Part shown: positions 10,218 to 20,660 of the stretch, one piece after another
Layout: every line of letters starts with the position of its first letter
How positions within the stretch are numbered: the first letter of the stretch is position 1
Assembly (NCBI RefSeq): GCF_036898095.1
Contig: NC_090725.1
Location: forward strand, 207,655,704 to 207,719,703
Direction: 5' to 3'
DNA from: Palaemon carinicauda
Taxonomy: Eukaryota; Arthropoda; Malacostraca; Decapoda; Palaemonidae
DNA length: 64,000 nucleotides
The notes under the pieces: model-generated
Databases searched by the model: none
What the model saw: only the letters and a program-made list of their open reading frames with translations
Told to the model about the DNA's origin: nothing
Translations under genes and position numbers: made by a program

Positions 10218-12504
10218 CTGTAAAGAGAAGAAAAATCCATGAGTATCAAGTGAAGGCTTTCACTTATATTGAGACATTTAGCTTATATAGAAAAGCTATA
10301 AAAGAAAGAAGGAAAGACACATACTTCTATATCCTGTCCAGTCAATTGCTGAAACCTCCCGAGATATTAAAACTAAGGTTAATTCTATTCTAGAATACCT
10401 TGTGTAATTTCCTAAACGGAAATTTAAGGTGTAGTTCACACCTTGAGCTAAAGTTTTAATATACGGGATAGAAAGAATACAGAAAGAACTTACTTTCTAT
10501 ATATTATACGGTCTCAACAAAAGGCTGTACAAGATAACATTAAGTATGATGAACTTTAGTGTTATCACAAGCTCTGAACAGTAGTTTCTGCTAATGCAGT
10601 GTGTACTACACTACTAATACAGCAACTACTGTACATCGCATGCTGTTGTGCCGGCTAGCATGCGCCGGTACGTGCCGGAGTGCGCCTGCACGTGCCGGCG
10701 GCAACTACCTCTGTATAGTTCAAAGATATACTATCTTTAACTAATAGGCGGCAGCCCACTGATTCGCGACTGTGTGCCGGCCGGCAACTACCCCTGTATA
10801 GTTCAAAGATATACTATCTTTAACTAATAGGCGGCAGCCCACTGATTCGCGACTGTGTGCCGGCCGGCAATCATTGCCAGCCGACAGCTGAAAACACTAA
10901 TACCTGGCTGCTGGCCGCTAATCGTAGTGGCCAGCAGATTCGGGCTGTGTTTCCACTGCCGGCAGGCAAAAGTAATAAAACCCATGCCCGCCGACAGTAG
11001 CCAAGAACCAGAGAACCTCCACCTGCCCAGCTGTCGGCTGTTAAGTCGGTAGCCGGGTTAGGGGTGCAACACAATAGTCAGAGAAACAGTATGGATGTAA
11101 GGTTATAAGGCGGCATTGCCATACGGCCTTCCATCCAGAAAGAGTGAACTTATGGAAGGGGAGAATGTAGCATTCAGGCTTCCAAAGAATCCATACCCTG
11201 CCGGGCTCTACCGGCAGACATGGAAGGGAGACCAAGGGAGGTCTGGGGTTCACTCTGCAAAGAATAAAGGTCTCTGCCGGCCGACACGTAGTGCCAGCCG
11301 GCAGAGAGCTGAGCCTGTCAACCATCCTAACCTATACTAGGTACGGAAGTAGGACTGCGGCCAAAAGAAAATAAAAGAAAGAGAGGTGGGGAAGGGATAA
11401 GGGTACTATAGACTTCGTTCTAGCAGGAGACACACTCAGCCGTTAGGGAAGCTCATCCTAACCAAGAGTTGTCTATCAGGGAGGAAGACTGGCAATACTT
11501 GCTATCCTCCTCCCAACCAGAACAAAGTTAGGTGAAGTTATTTCACCGGGCAGCAGAGAAAACTCATTCTCCAGCCCGAGAAAAATAACAGGACAGTCTG
11601 CTAGGCCACTAGAGGAATGAATCATCTCTTACAGAATCCTTCCAACATGGACTAGGGAAGCAAAGCTTCCTGTGTCTGCCCCTAACTTAGCAAAGGAGAC
11701 TCATTCTCTATGCTAGGAAGAAGCAGACTACAGACTAGAAACTCTGATGTTCTGCCCTAACCCAAAAAACCAGTCACTCTGGTTATCAGGTCAGGACAGA
11801 CATATCCTAAAATAGTTATACCTGAATTATTATACAGATAAAACCACTAGGATTAAGCCGAAGGCTTACAGAGGGAGAGAGGGATTGAACTTAGCCTCCG
11901 GAAGAGAAAAGAACAATCGGGATGTGCAAAAGTATACTACTGTACCTAGAATACTAGACTAGGTAAGATGAGAATCGATTACCTAAATCACTGAAAAACA
12001 CTCGTATACAATCTTGGAAAAAACATTCAACAATATCTTACATGTATAAAATATTTGCCTATAGCTTCAATAATATAACATTCGTAAAAACTTATGTCAT
12101 GCATGAAAGTACTAGTGCCAGACGTCTAGGCTACGAAGCCTCGCGAAGGGCAAGATCGGTACCTCGACCCGTGTCGAAATCACTGAGCTAAAAACTGATG
12201 GTGTAATATAAGCATTCCTAGCGGAGCTAAATAGCTAAATTATTAAAGAAAAACAAACCAGGAACGTTGCTCTAAATGACCCAAAAGAGCGAGCGATAGC
12301 ATCCAGGATGCCTCCGGTAGGCAACAGCTCTTGTTTACGTTAATATCACTTTTGATTTAATTCAAAACGACAAGAGCTTACATTTATACATTGTAAAGAT
12401 AATACTCAACTTTCCAGAGGCAGAAGAGGCCGGAGAAGTCATCAAAATGTTGAATTAAATCCAAAATAATGAGAGAACACAAGGGAAAACACTGAGTAGT
12501 AGAG
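10218..12504. other. DIRS-A 5' region (candidate intron/leader)
   Basis: No coding frame is supported on either strand. From about 10620 to 11330 the DNA is rich in 'gccggc' palindromes, unlike the AT-rich remainder. It includes the 83-bp duplication listed separately. From 11340 to 12504 only ordinary sequence is seen until the right ITR. Confidence 0.5.
10702..10867. repeat. 83-bp direct duplication in DIRS-A leader
   Basis: Two tandem copies begin 'caactacctctgtatag' (10702) and 'caactacccctgtatag' (10785). Each contains 'aaagatatactatcttt', an imperfect palindrome, and ends 'gactgtgtgccggccgg'. They are almost identical, so the duplication is recent relative to the element. Confidence 0.88.
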
Positions 12505-12813
12505 CTTCGTCAGATACACACTGGAAACGGAATAGGAGAGATGCCTTATGAGCGGCTCTTTTCATTTTCGTTTCAGATTCTTGTCACTATACCCCCTCGA
12601 AGCATTAATACTGTTCGGGGTGAAGATAGCTATGTGACGTGTCAAGAATACGTCCTCTGATATTATGCGATATCCCTGTGAGATTATTTAGGGATATTCG
12701 CTCCAGGAGTTAGAATTCTGGATACCTCAAGGTAAAATTCTCTGGGAATATCACTGTATTCAAATATACCCTAGAAAACTACCTAATAGGAACTTCCATC
12801 AGGACGACATGGC
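12505..12813. repeat. DIRS-A right inverted terminal repeat
   Basis: The reverse complement of 4561-4870, from 'cttcgtcagatacacac' to 'ggacgacatggct'. The outer tail 'tgagcccaaa' (to 12824) is not shared with the left end but is found in the internal complementary region, as expected for DIRS termini. Confidence 0.88.
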
Positions 12814-12824
12814 TTGAGCCCAAA

Positions 12825-12825
12825 T

Positions 12826-12891
<66 letters not shown>
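12825..12891. repeat. (TA)n microsatellite, right flank of DIRS-A
   Basis: An almost pure TA run starting at the right edge of DIRS-A; see the left flank at 4474-4516. Confidence 0.92.
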
Positions 12892-12894
<3 letters not shown>

Positions 12895-14290
12895 TAAATA
12901 AGGGATTATAGATTATTTAAAAGTACTACTACAAAGTTACTTCAAATTAAATGGAAAATTAAAGCAATAAAATCAATAATTTAATTTCAAAATTGCCAGT
13001 AGATCATTACTCTATAAAAGGTGACTTTTGGCAACCTGAATTTCAGAAGTCTTTAATTCTTTATTGATATAGATCCCATAAATTGATAAGATGACCTGCA
13101 TGTTCTTAATATGCTTCCTTCGGTAGCGCTTTGATTACCGTATCATTTCTCAAATGGCCTTTGCTCAGTTGTGGGTTGCTTGCCTCGTAAATAAACATTA
13201 TCTCATTGCTCCTCTATTCTGGAACGTCATACGTGGATATGATGTGCACGTCATTCATGTGGGTCACTATTAAAGTGTTATTACCTATCATTTATATCGT
13301 CCTTCAAACGGGTCTGTCTCCCTCCCATCTTGATCGCTCTGAAATTTGAATATACCATTTTTTAAATGTCATCAAACTTTGAACATCACTTCAGAAAAAA
13401 ATTTCAAAAGATTTGCTCTTTATGTCGTACACTATTTAAGCCTTAAGATGTTTCAGCCATTTGCCAATTTGGATATTATGGTCTCAATATCTCATGGCCA
13501 AAACGACCAGGATATCCTAGGGGCCTGGATCCCTGGCCTACCCCACTTTCTCTTTCCATACTTTGATAACTTTCTTTTCTTTCCCCATCCTTAGTGGACT
13601 AGATAACTGTCTTTTGTCTTTTCCCATCTATGGCCCTGAGGTGCCACCAAAGGAAGGGATTGGACAGGCAGCCAGTTACCTCCCAACTTTGAGCTCGCAC
13701 GAGACAAAGGCTAAATTAAGTTCTGTGAGTGAGTGGTCTCCTTCCCATGCCTCTGAGCACTGAATAAGAACAGTCATTAGAGGGTAGGGTACTCTGTACT
13801 ACTACAGCTCTCTGTCCATTAATGGTGCCATGGATAATTTCCTTAACTTGGAACAAGACTGTTTGGATCTTGACTCATTGTCTGCCTCCCAATTGTAAGT
13901 TCCTAGATCCATTTCAGGATTTGAGCATTTGTATTTTTTTTTTTAGAAAGAACTACCCCCAGTACAATTCTAACACCATCAAGTGTGTGGAACAATAAGG
14001 CTCGGGAGTCTCATAGCCTGTAGACCTTGCCTTTTTTGCATTTCTACAGAGAAAGAGGATCAGTGTGTCAGTGGTCGTTCGTAAGAGTCCTGTGATTTTA
14101 AATTACTGTACAGTACATTGTGTGTTGTGGCTGAAATGTGGCATTTCAGCACTCTCTTGGTCTGAAACCACCTATAAATTGGAGCTTCTAGGGAAAACTT
14201 TGGATAGAGTGAATGCTCAGATGTGTTGTCAGAAATAATTTTTTTTTTACCTGATCTAAATTGATCTGGAGTCCCCAATAATTTAGTTAA
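12892..14290. other. Gene-free region between DIRS-A and the LINE
   Basis: Short frames only. The minus strand at 14278-14060 has a 72-codon frame (including SLYPKFSLEAPIYRWF) that could be the far 3' end of the LINE described next, but I cannot align it convincingly. Confidence 0.4.
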
Positions 14291-14329
14291 ACGTTTTCAT
14301 GTAATAAAGAACAACGCACATCGCCTTTA

Positions 14330-14412
14330 GCCTTGTCTAGTCGAGCAACTTGTGGTTAGGTCAAGATATCGGGCTTTGTTTAACGACCGGGGTTCAACTT
14401 CGGACTTCAGAC
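14330..14412 (+). repeat. tRNA-like (SINE-type) fragment
   Basis: A stretch with 'gtggttaggtcaagatatcg' followed about 20 bp on by 'gaccggggttcaacttcgg' resembles the D-arm/A-box and T-arm/B-box (GGTTCRANTCC) spacing of tRNA-derived SINE heads. No acceptor-stem pairing was found. It interrupts the 3' part of the LINE. Confidence 0.35.
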
Positions 14413-14860
14413 AAATTCACATGTGCATGTTTTCTTATTTTAAACTCAATAGTTGTTTTAATGGGCAGCCAGTTTAATTCAATTTATAAAGGAATGATCC
14501 TTTTTAGGGTGGGACACCTTTAATCAGTCTTGGTCCTCTGTTTTTTATGTTTTGTAATTTAAGTTGCATTTTGGGTAGATTGTGGTAGATGGAATTGCAA
14601 TAGTCAATCCTGGTAATAACACAGTTTATAATAAGATTATTTACAGAAAGTTCATCCAAATACATCATTATAAAATCAATGTAAGAAGATATCCAGAAGT
14701 TTTAACTACATTATTTTATTGAGCATTGCGAGAAAAGTTTGTCAACAGACGCTTAGATCACGAACTTACTAGATATCAGGACCTAGTTGTTGTTTGTGTT
14801 TATTTGAATAGCACCCAAGTTTCTTGGGCTTCCATTTCTTTCCAAACACCATAAAAGCAG
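14413..14860 (-). pseudogene. LINE ORF2, 3' half (downstream of DIRS-B insertion)
   Basis: The minus strand reads TAFMVFGKKWKPKKLG at the DIRS-B edge, then VRDLSV, then CVITRIDYCNSIYHNLPK, NIKNRGPRLIKGVPP and IKTTIEFKIRKH. These are the usual post-palm and C-terminal words of CR1/L2/Jockey-type LINE ORF2 (ECMVFG..., SRLDYCNSLY, NRAARLI, LPIKARI.FKI). Several stops and shifts show that it is dead. It is one gene with 22771-23460: the reading frame passes from NEKENK-type residues there to TAFMVF here once DIRS-B is removed. Confidence 0.75.
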
Positions 14861-14888
14861 TTTGTTCCGTAACCGAAATACAAACCAC

Positions 14889-15048
14889 GCTATTTACAAA
14901 GGGTTATTACTTTTAGCGTAGCTGAAATGGCGAGCCATTAGAATTTAACGAGGGTGTATTACCCCCGCGCTAGTTAGCGGGGGGGTAGGGGAGTGGTAGC
15001 TAGCTACCCCTCCTCCCCCTCACACACAGGTGAATACTCACTTTCACT
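14889..15048. repeat. DIRS-B left inverted terminal repeat
   Basis: 160 bp, from 'gctatttacaaagggtt' to 'gaatactcactttcact'. Compared by eye with the reverse complement of 22560-22718 I found no mismatch. Confidence 0.93.
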
Positions 15049-15735
15049 TTTGGCTCGGACTGTGACAGACGTCTCTGTCTTGGTCCTCGCTTGGCAGCCA
15101 TTGTCTGTTTTGTCTTTACTTAATCGCTTACTTTTCTTTTACTCAATATATATGTAAACATGTTTTCATGTTTGTATATATATTTGAGTATAGAAATAAG
15201 TAAGTTTCCTTTTCAGATGTGTGTGTGTAGTGTACGATATCTACGTGGAGGCCTCGGCAGTTAGGCCACCACGGCCTAATTTTATGGGTTGCGATCGAGT
15301 TTGACTTCGGTCTTTCTCTCTCTCTCTCTCTTGAGGTCGTTCACCCTTTTACTATGTTTTACTACGCCCTTGTAGCTTCCTTCCCGTGTGGGTGGGGTTG
15401 CTACGCCGTACATTTTGTCTCAATTAGTTTATGAATCTAATTGTAGTTGTTAATTTTTCAGCTTGTAGAACGATTCCTTTCGGGGTTTTCGTTTTTTCTT
15501 TAGTGTTCATTCATTTTTAAATTACATAATTACATAGTTACATAATTATAATTGTTATAATTCTGTTTTGGTTACAGCTCTCCTTCCGCGAGTGTAAGTG
15601 GTTGTGAGGGCACGTGCCTGTTGTGTAATTCTTGTTCCTTTTCCTCGGGATTCCTCTTCGGAGCCTTCCCGGGGGAATGAATGTGTACTAATATTATTTG
15701 TTTTATTTTTTTACAGTTACCGATCTAGTTCGTTT
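15049..15735 (+). other. DIRS-B 5' leader with splice-site-like signals
   Basis: No coding frame. A short (CT)n lies near 15318-15332. Two 3' splice-site-like runs end at 15577 (ttggttacag) and 15716 (tttttttacag), and a GTAAGT donor-like site starts at 15594, leaving a possible 16-nt mini-exon 15578-15593. Splicing is inference. Confidence 0.35.
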
Positions 15736-16648
15736 CTGTAATATAGCAACGGTGTGAGCTGTCTGGTTGAGTCCTGGGGATTCGGCTGTTGCTGCCTCCC
15801 CCCTTGTATTGTCGTCAGGGGCGTGTCTCCTTCTACTGGTAGTACTCCCGTGTCGACGGACAGCTCTCCAGTTCATTTTAGAACAGTCAGGAGGCTTGCC
15901 TCCTTGGGCGGATAACTTTCCTTCCGAGGGAAGTTTTTTTTCCTGTCCAGGCTTGAGCTTTTCCTCTTTTGGGGGGTTCTTCTCTTGCCTTTTTTTCGTG
16001 CGACTATGCTCTTGGTGCTGAGCGGTCGCACCTGCAGTTTCGCTCAAGGGGCTGGGCAACTGCAGGAGCTCCTCTTCGGAGGATTGCCCCTTTTAGGTCA
16101 CTGGCTGACCAGTCTCTTCCACGAAGTGTTTCTCTTTCGTTCGCGAGAGAGTACACTCATAGAGACTCCTCTTCGGAGGTTTCTTCTGTTGCTGTTGCTG
16201 TTGGCCTCCCTCGCCGTAAGGCCCTCCGTCCGCCTCGTCGTAAGGGCCTCTCATCTCCCTATAAGGGTGCTTGAGGCGCCTTTTTGAATCTCCGTTTGCA
16301 GATGGACAGCAGTCTAATCTCGTCTTCCGACGGGCAACGGTCTTCCCGACGGACAACGGTCTTCCCGACGGACAGCGGTCTTCCGACGGACATCAGTCTC
16401 CCGGCGGACAACGATCCCTTCGGGGCAAAGGGTTGCCCCCACGGGGGTTCTTCCCTTGCGTGTCAGGGTTTCCCTGCGCGCCCTTCTGTTCGTCAGCGCT
16501 CTCCTGTTCGTCAGCGCTTTCAAGATGATCTTCCCTGCGGTTCCTGTTACGTGCCCTGTGCGCCCACGTTCGCCCTCGCGATCTAGAACTTCGGTTCAGG
16601 TCGGGGTCAAGGACTCTTCTTCTTTGCGCAGGCTTCCACGCGTAGCCT

Positions 16649-16790
16649 TCTGCTCGTCAGCGATCATCAACTCGTCAGCGATCATCAGCTCGTCAGCGAT
16701 CATCAGCTCGCCAGCGATCGTCAGCTCGTCAGCGATCGTCAGCTCGTCAGCGATCATCAGCTCGCCAGCGATCTCCGGATCGCCCACGTG
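16649..16790 (+). repeat. 18-bp repeat encoding ARQRSS units
   Basis: 'cgtcagcgatcatcagct' and variants recur about 8 times with period 18. In frame 2 (codons starting at 16649) each unit reads Ala-Arg-Gln-Arg-Ser-Ser. The other two frames give hydrophobic or mixed words, so the RS-rich frame is the likely gag frame here. Confidence 0.85.
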
Positions 16791-16863
16791 TGTTACAGCT
16801 GGCACGCCAACGTTCTCCAACACTTCTGAAGGAACATGGTTCGCCAGCTACTAGCTCAACTGC

Positions 16864-17140
16864 GGATGCTGATCGCCATCGCGCGACCCTCAACTGCAGA
16901 TGCTGATCGCCATCGCGCGACCCTCAACTGCGGATGCTGATCGCCATCGCGCGACCCTCAACTGCGGATGCTGATCGCCATCGCGCGACCCTCAACTGCG
17001 GATGCGGATCGCCATCGCGCGACCCTCAACTGCGGATGCTGATCGCCATCGCGCGACCCTCAACTACGGATGCTGATCGCCATCGCGCGACCCTCAACTG
17101 CGGATGCTGATCGCCATCGCGCGACCCTCAACTGCGGATG
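16864..17140 (+). repeat. 34-bp tandem repeat, about 8 copies
   Basis: 'gatcgccatcgcgcgaccct' followed by 'caactgcggatgct' recurs every 34 bp from 16871. As 34 is not divisible by three, each added copy shifts the downstream gag frame. Confidence 0.9.
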
Positions 17141-17745
17141 CTGATCACCATCGCACCCTTTCACGCGATCATTCACCTGCGCATGCTGCTCGCCATCGCA
17201 CAACCCTGAACGATTGCCCGCTTACGCATGCTGCTCCTCATCGCACAACCCTGAACGATCGCCCTCTTGCGGATGCTGATCACCATCGCACCCTTTCACG
17301 CGATCATTCACCTGCGCATGCTGCTCGCCATCGCACAACCCTGAACGATTGCCCGCTTACGCATGCTGCTCCTCATCGCACAACCCTGAACGATCGCCCT
17401 CTTGCGGATGCTGATCACCATCGCACCCTTTCACGCGATCATTCACCTGCGCATGCTGCTCGCCATCGCACAACCCTGAACGATTGCCCGCTTACGCATG
17501 CTGCTCCTCATCGCACAACCCTGAACGATCGCCCTCTTGCGGATGCTGATCACCATCGCACCCTTTCACGCGATCATTCACCTGCGCATGCTGCTCGCCA
17601 TCGCACAACCCTGCACGATTGCCCGCTTACGCATGCTGCTCCTCATCGCACAACCCTGAACGCTCGCCCTCTTGCAGATGCTGATCACCATCGCACCCTA
17701 TCACGCGATCATTCACCTACACATGCTGCTCGCCATCGCTTACCG
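17141..17745 (+). repeat. 135-bp tandem repeat, about 4.5 copies
   Basis: Units start near 17141, 17276, 17411, 17546 and 17681 with 'ctgatcaccatcgcaccct'. Each codes for 45 residues in the 17104-18198 frame. Copies are nearly identical, with rare changes (for example ctgaacg to ctgcacg near 17610). Within each unit the 'catgctgctc[gc][ct]catcgcacaaccctg' phrase occurs twice, so it is itself a nested duplication related to the adjacent 34-bp unit. Confidence 0.92.
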
Positions 17746-17794
17746 CCAGCGATCTTCTTCCACTTACGCGGCAGCACGATCCCTCGCCGTCACG

Positions 17795-18005
17795 CCCATT
17801 CGCCTGCGCGCCCGCGCGATCGCTCGCCTGCGCGCCCGCGCGATCGCTCGATCGCTCGCCCGCGCGATCGCTCGCCTGCGCGCCCGCGCGATCGCTCGCC
17901 TGCGCGCCCTCGCGACCGCTCGCCTACGCGCCCGCGCGACCACTCGCCTGTGCGCCCGCGCGACCATTCGCCTTTGCGCGACCGTTCGCCCTCGCGCGAC
18001 CATAG
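17795..18005 (+). repeat. CG-rich repeat encoding RDRSPARP units
   Basis: 'cgcgcccgcgcgatcgctcg' and variants recur with a period of mostly 24 bp. In the 17104 frame the array reads RDRSPARP, RDRSIARP and RDHSPVRP, changing RDRS to RDHS toward its end. Minus-strand frames through it are shadows. Confidence 0.85.
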
Positions 18006-18158
18006 TTCGCGGCGAATTCCACAGCCGGTGGTAGCAGCAGGGACGCGTGCTCCTAGGCGGCACTCGGGATCACCTCCATCCAAGCACAGGTTGGTAGTGC
18101 AGGACGAAGACAGGTCAGTACAGCATTCTTCCCACCTTCTTTTCAGGCAGGAACCGTC

Positions 18159-18644
18159 GTGTCCTCTCCAAAGGATCGCCCGATCCCTTTCACCTTAGCG
18201 AGGATTTCGGACTCTGTGTCCTTGGAGCAGCAGACATGGTTTGATCCGCTGGCACGGGCGTTAATGAGGTTTATGAAACCAGCACTCACCGGCCAGGGTA
18301 ACAAACCAGCGGCTGTCTCTCCTACGCTGAAGAGAAAGAGAGGAGTGGACTTCGTGGTGACTTCCCCCAGGGCGAAGTTGGTTCCCAAGAGGTCGGTCCC
18401 GAGGGTCCCCTCTCCTGCACGAGTACTCTCTCCTTCTCCCGCCCTGGAAGGATTTTTGGCGGGGGGGCTTTCCGTTGAAGATTTCTCCATCGGACAAGGG
18501 GTGACTGCTTACCTCTTCCTCTGGGACCTTACCAGGTTCTTTCCCTCCTCGGTTACGGCCCGAGGTTTGGTTCAAGGAAGCTACAGGAAGATCAAGGGTA
18601 CTTTCCTCCTCTCGAGCTCAGGCACCTTGGCCTTTCGTCGTTAA
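18159..18644 (+). pseudogene. DIRS-B gag, C-terminal block
   Basis: Open for 161 codons in a different frame from the preceding block: SSPKDRPIPFTLARISDS, WFDPLARALMRFMKPALTG, TLKRKRGVDFVVTSPRAKLV, a Pro/Ser segment, then FSIGQGVTAYLFLWDLTRFF. The WF..LARALMRFM helix and basic KRKR patch are compatible with a DIRS gag end. The next recognisable domain downstream is RT. The switch of frame near 18160-18198 is a frameshift. Confidence 0.5.
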
Positions 18645-19394
18645 GTATCTACTTGCGGACAAGCTCGATGTTGTACCATCTGGACGCACTGACTGAAGGC
18701 TTCCTTCGGGTGTCTCATCTGTGGAGGTCAACGACCTCAGACACCCTTCCATCCTTGAGAAGAGTTTTGTCTTTGCCCAAGGACAGAGACTTAAACATCT
18801 GCTGTGCGGAGTAAATCGACTTCCGGTTTCACTCCTCCAAGGCGCTTTCTTCCAGACTCTGCAGGGCTCCAGCTCCCTTTTCTTTCAACCACGTCGGCCT
18901 AAGTTATCTGCTACGACAACTGGGACAAGGTGTCCAATTGCAGTTTCCTCCTGTCAGGAACAGATGGCACGGGAGACTCCCCCGGGGGGGCATAGTCCTA
19001 AAAGGAGTTCACGAACTCTAGGATTGCAGGTTTTTTCGCTGGGAGGATGCTTAAGGTTACTCATCCGAATGACAGCTTCCCGATGCCCATTCCCGCACAA
19101 TCTCTGTGAGTAGCCAAGGATATCGCGCCTGCCGTCTCTGTCAGCGAATTCAGTGTCTCTGAACCTCTATGCCATAGCATCAGCAGAGTTGCCCGGTTGG
19201 GCAGAATGATCCATACCTTAGGCGAAGGTCTTCCTTAGGATCATCGACGGCTTCACCCCCGGCCCCCTCAGTCGATCCTTTCTTGTAAGGAAGGATCTGA
19301 GAGGGGATGTCCATAGTCGACCTCTCAGCCCTGATCAAGTTTGTCGAACAAACTTCGGCCAGCGTAGACCAGCAGAATCGATCAGACTGGTAAC
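18645..19394 (+). pseudogene. DIRS-B gag-RT linker, decayed
   Basis: Only short frames. The longest (18721-19113, 130 codons) shows no domain I recognise. By position this should be the RT N-terminal extension. Confidence 0.35.
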
Positions 19395-20165
19395 GAGGCG
19401 ACAGGACTCCTTTAACCCTGGATCGGAAGGACGGGTACTTTCAGTTTCCATTCCATCCATCTTCCAGGGTGCTCGTCGAATTCAGCCTAAACTGCAAGTA
19501 TTCCTGCTTATGATGCAGTGTGGCTATCCCGCTGTGGCATAGCAGGTTTGTTTCCCCAGAGAACTCTCCCTGCCTTCCTCTTGGCCGCTCAGGTGCAGAC
19601 TTCCGCCTCCTCTGCTGTTTGGAGGGCTGGTCAACTCCGGTAGGCTCGGGTTTCGACCTTCTTCAGCGCCGGGAAAAGCTTCCGAATGCTGACCATGAGT
19701 GTGGGCTCATGGTATTTTGCTTGGAGCCTTCTCTTCCTCTGCCTCAACATCTGGAGTATCTGGCCATGATATTGAGTCAACCGCCTTACCACGTTGGAAA
19801 CCCCGCTTCTCGTCCGTCCAGCGAGGTTAAGCAACGTCGGTACTTGGATGGGTGACCACCTGGGGACGCCAGATTCTGTTACCACATCCTCCGAGCCTTC
19901 CTTTCGGTTCACCGTGGCAAGACTGAGGAGAGTCGCAGTACCTGTTCTCAGTCAAGCAGAGTTTTCAGCCCTACCTTGGAACGTTTCCTAGTTCTTCTTT
20001 CCTCATTGACCCGTTTATAGTCCGAACGGTCGCCTCAGGATAAGTTCCATGTGGGGCGATCCAAGTTCCGGTGGCTTCAGGCAATGTTTAACCGGACTCC
20101 CTGGCCCTATGGGACCAGCGGAACTATTAAACCTGCAATGGGTGTTGACCTATGGAGCCTCTTGA
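19395..20165 (+). pseudogene. DIRS-B reverse transcriptase, broken and interrupted by 5S-like DNA
   Basis: Motif A appears as LDRKDGYFQFPFHPSSRVLVEF in one frame at about 19420-19480 (catalytic Asp intact), then the frame is lost. Motif E appears as LPQHLEYLAMIL ending at 19774, and the domain resumes at 19872 with DSVTTSSEPSFRF, VARLRRVAVPVL. Between them lie 97 bp of 5S rRNA-like sequence. MIL plus DSVTT is exactly how DIRS RT reads across this point (YLGMILDSVTxxxFPS), so the insertion is internal to the RT gene. The YLDD box is not recognisable. Dead. Confidence 0.7.
19775..19880 (+). rRNA. 5S rRNA-derived pseudogene inside DIRS-B RT
   Basis: The sequence follows 5S rRNA: 'gtcaaccgccttaccacg' as 5' part, 'cttctcgtccg', an A-box-like 'ggttaagcaacgtcgg', then C-box-like 'tacttggatgggtgacc' and 'acctgggga'. 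Compared with known animal 5S it lacks about 10 nt between the A and C boxes, where the intermediate element should be (GTCGG joins TACTTGG), and most of the 3' helix strand. The insertion as judged from the RT frame is 19775-19871; a few further bases to 19880 could be 5S or RT. Pol III activity is doubtful with the intermediate element deleted. Confidence 0.82.
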
Positions 20166-20660
20166 TGGTAGTGGATATTCTCGTCCTTTCCCCACATTCT
20201 TGATGCGGTTCTCGGACTCGTCAAAGGAAAGGGGGGGGGGGCATGTTCCGGTCCAGGCCTATGGTCAAGACCTGAAGGATACCTCTCCATCATTCAGGCA
20301 GGCTTAAGGGCCTTAGTCTGGCCCCTCTTCAGATCCTACCGCTCCTGCCAAGTCGCCCCGTTGCGTGTCGACTTCATGCTAACCAGCAGGGGACGCATTT
20401 TCACACCTTCACATCTTGCAGTAGAGATATCGGGATGATTGAGATTCTCTCAATTCCACCATCGGCTCTCTCATTCCAGGCAGGGGAATGTTTCTCTCAG
20501 ACTATCCGAGCAGAGCCTCATAGAGAGAGTGTACCTAGGGGTCTTTGACCTTGGGTAACCAGCAAGTGCTGGTCTGGGGGACCTGATCGCGACAGCTTGG
20601 AACCTCAAGCTTCCGCTAGTTTTCCCCCCAGTCTCAGACCCCGAGACTCTGGCAAGATGC
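20166..20660 (+). pseudogene. DIRS-B RNase H and connection remnants
   Basis: One frame near 20205-20250 reads RFSDSSKERGGGHVPV, close to the first RNase H Asp motif (xTDASxxGWGxH), with a poly-G run at 20230-20239. Near 20480-20650 another reads NVSLRLSEQSL, and then DLIATAWNLKLPLVF and PVSDPETLARC, which matches the DLFATxxNxKLPxFVSPVxDP connection. Many stops; no active site can be assembled. Confidence 0.55.

Larger units (their letters stand above)
4517..12824 (-). mobile_element. DIRS-A: DIRS-like YR retrotransposon, degenerate
   Basis: About 8.3 kb. It has inverted terminal repeats (4561-4870 and 12505-12813), an internal complementary region at 4972-5072, and minus-strand gag, reverse transcriptase, pol connection and tyrosine recombinase remnants in order from right to left. 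This architecture is diagnostic of DIRS-like elements, which replicate through a circular DNA joined by a tyrosine recombinase rather than by an integrase. All ORFs are broken and the RNase H core is missing. It sits inside a TA microsatellite, with no target-site duplication visible. ITR mismatches make it the most diverged of the three bounded copies. Confidence 0.9.
15736..18198 (+). pseudogene. DIRS-B gag, repeat-expanded
   Basis: Gag-position sequence with several internal expansions. Frame pieces include SVRQRSPVRQRF near 16490-16520, then ARQRSS hexapeptide repeats (16649-16790), then a 364-codon open frame 17104-18198 with DADHHRTLSRDHSP/AHAARHRTTLND repeats and a RDRSPARP array, ending in EDRSVQHSSHLLFRQ. 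The Arg/Ser/His-rich, RS-like composition suggests an RNA-binding low-complexity Gag segment, although this is inference. The 34-bp repeats at 16864-17140 are not a multiple of three and break the frame (TGA within the second copy). N-terminal gag before 16284 is not recognisable. Confidence 0.55.

Noticed and set aside
17764..18083. Arg/Ala-rich minus-strand frames in the CG-rich gag array
   Set aside because: Antisense shadows of the RDRSPARP repeat; DIRS-B codes on the plus strand.
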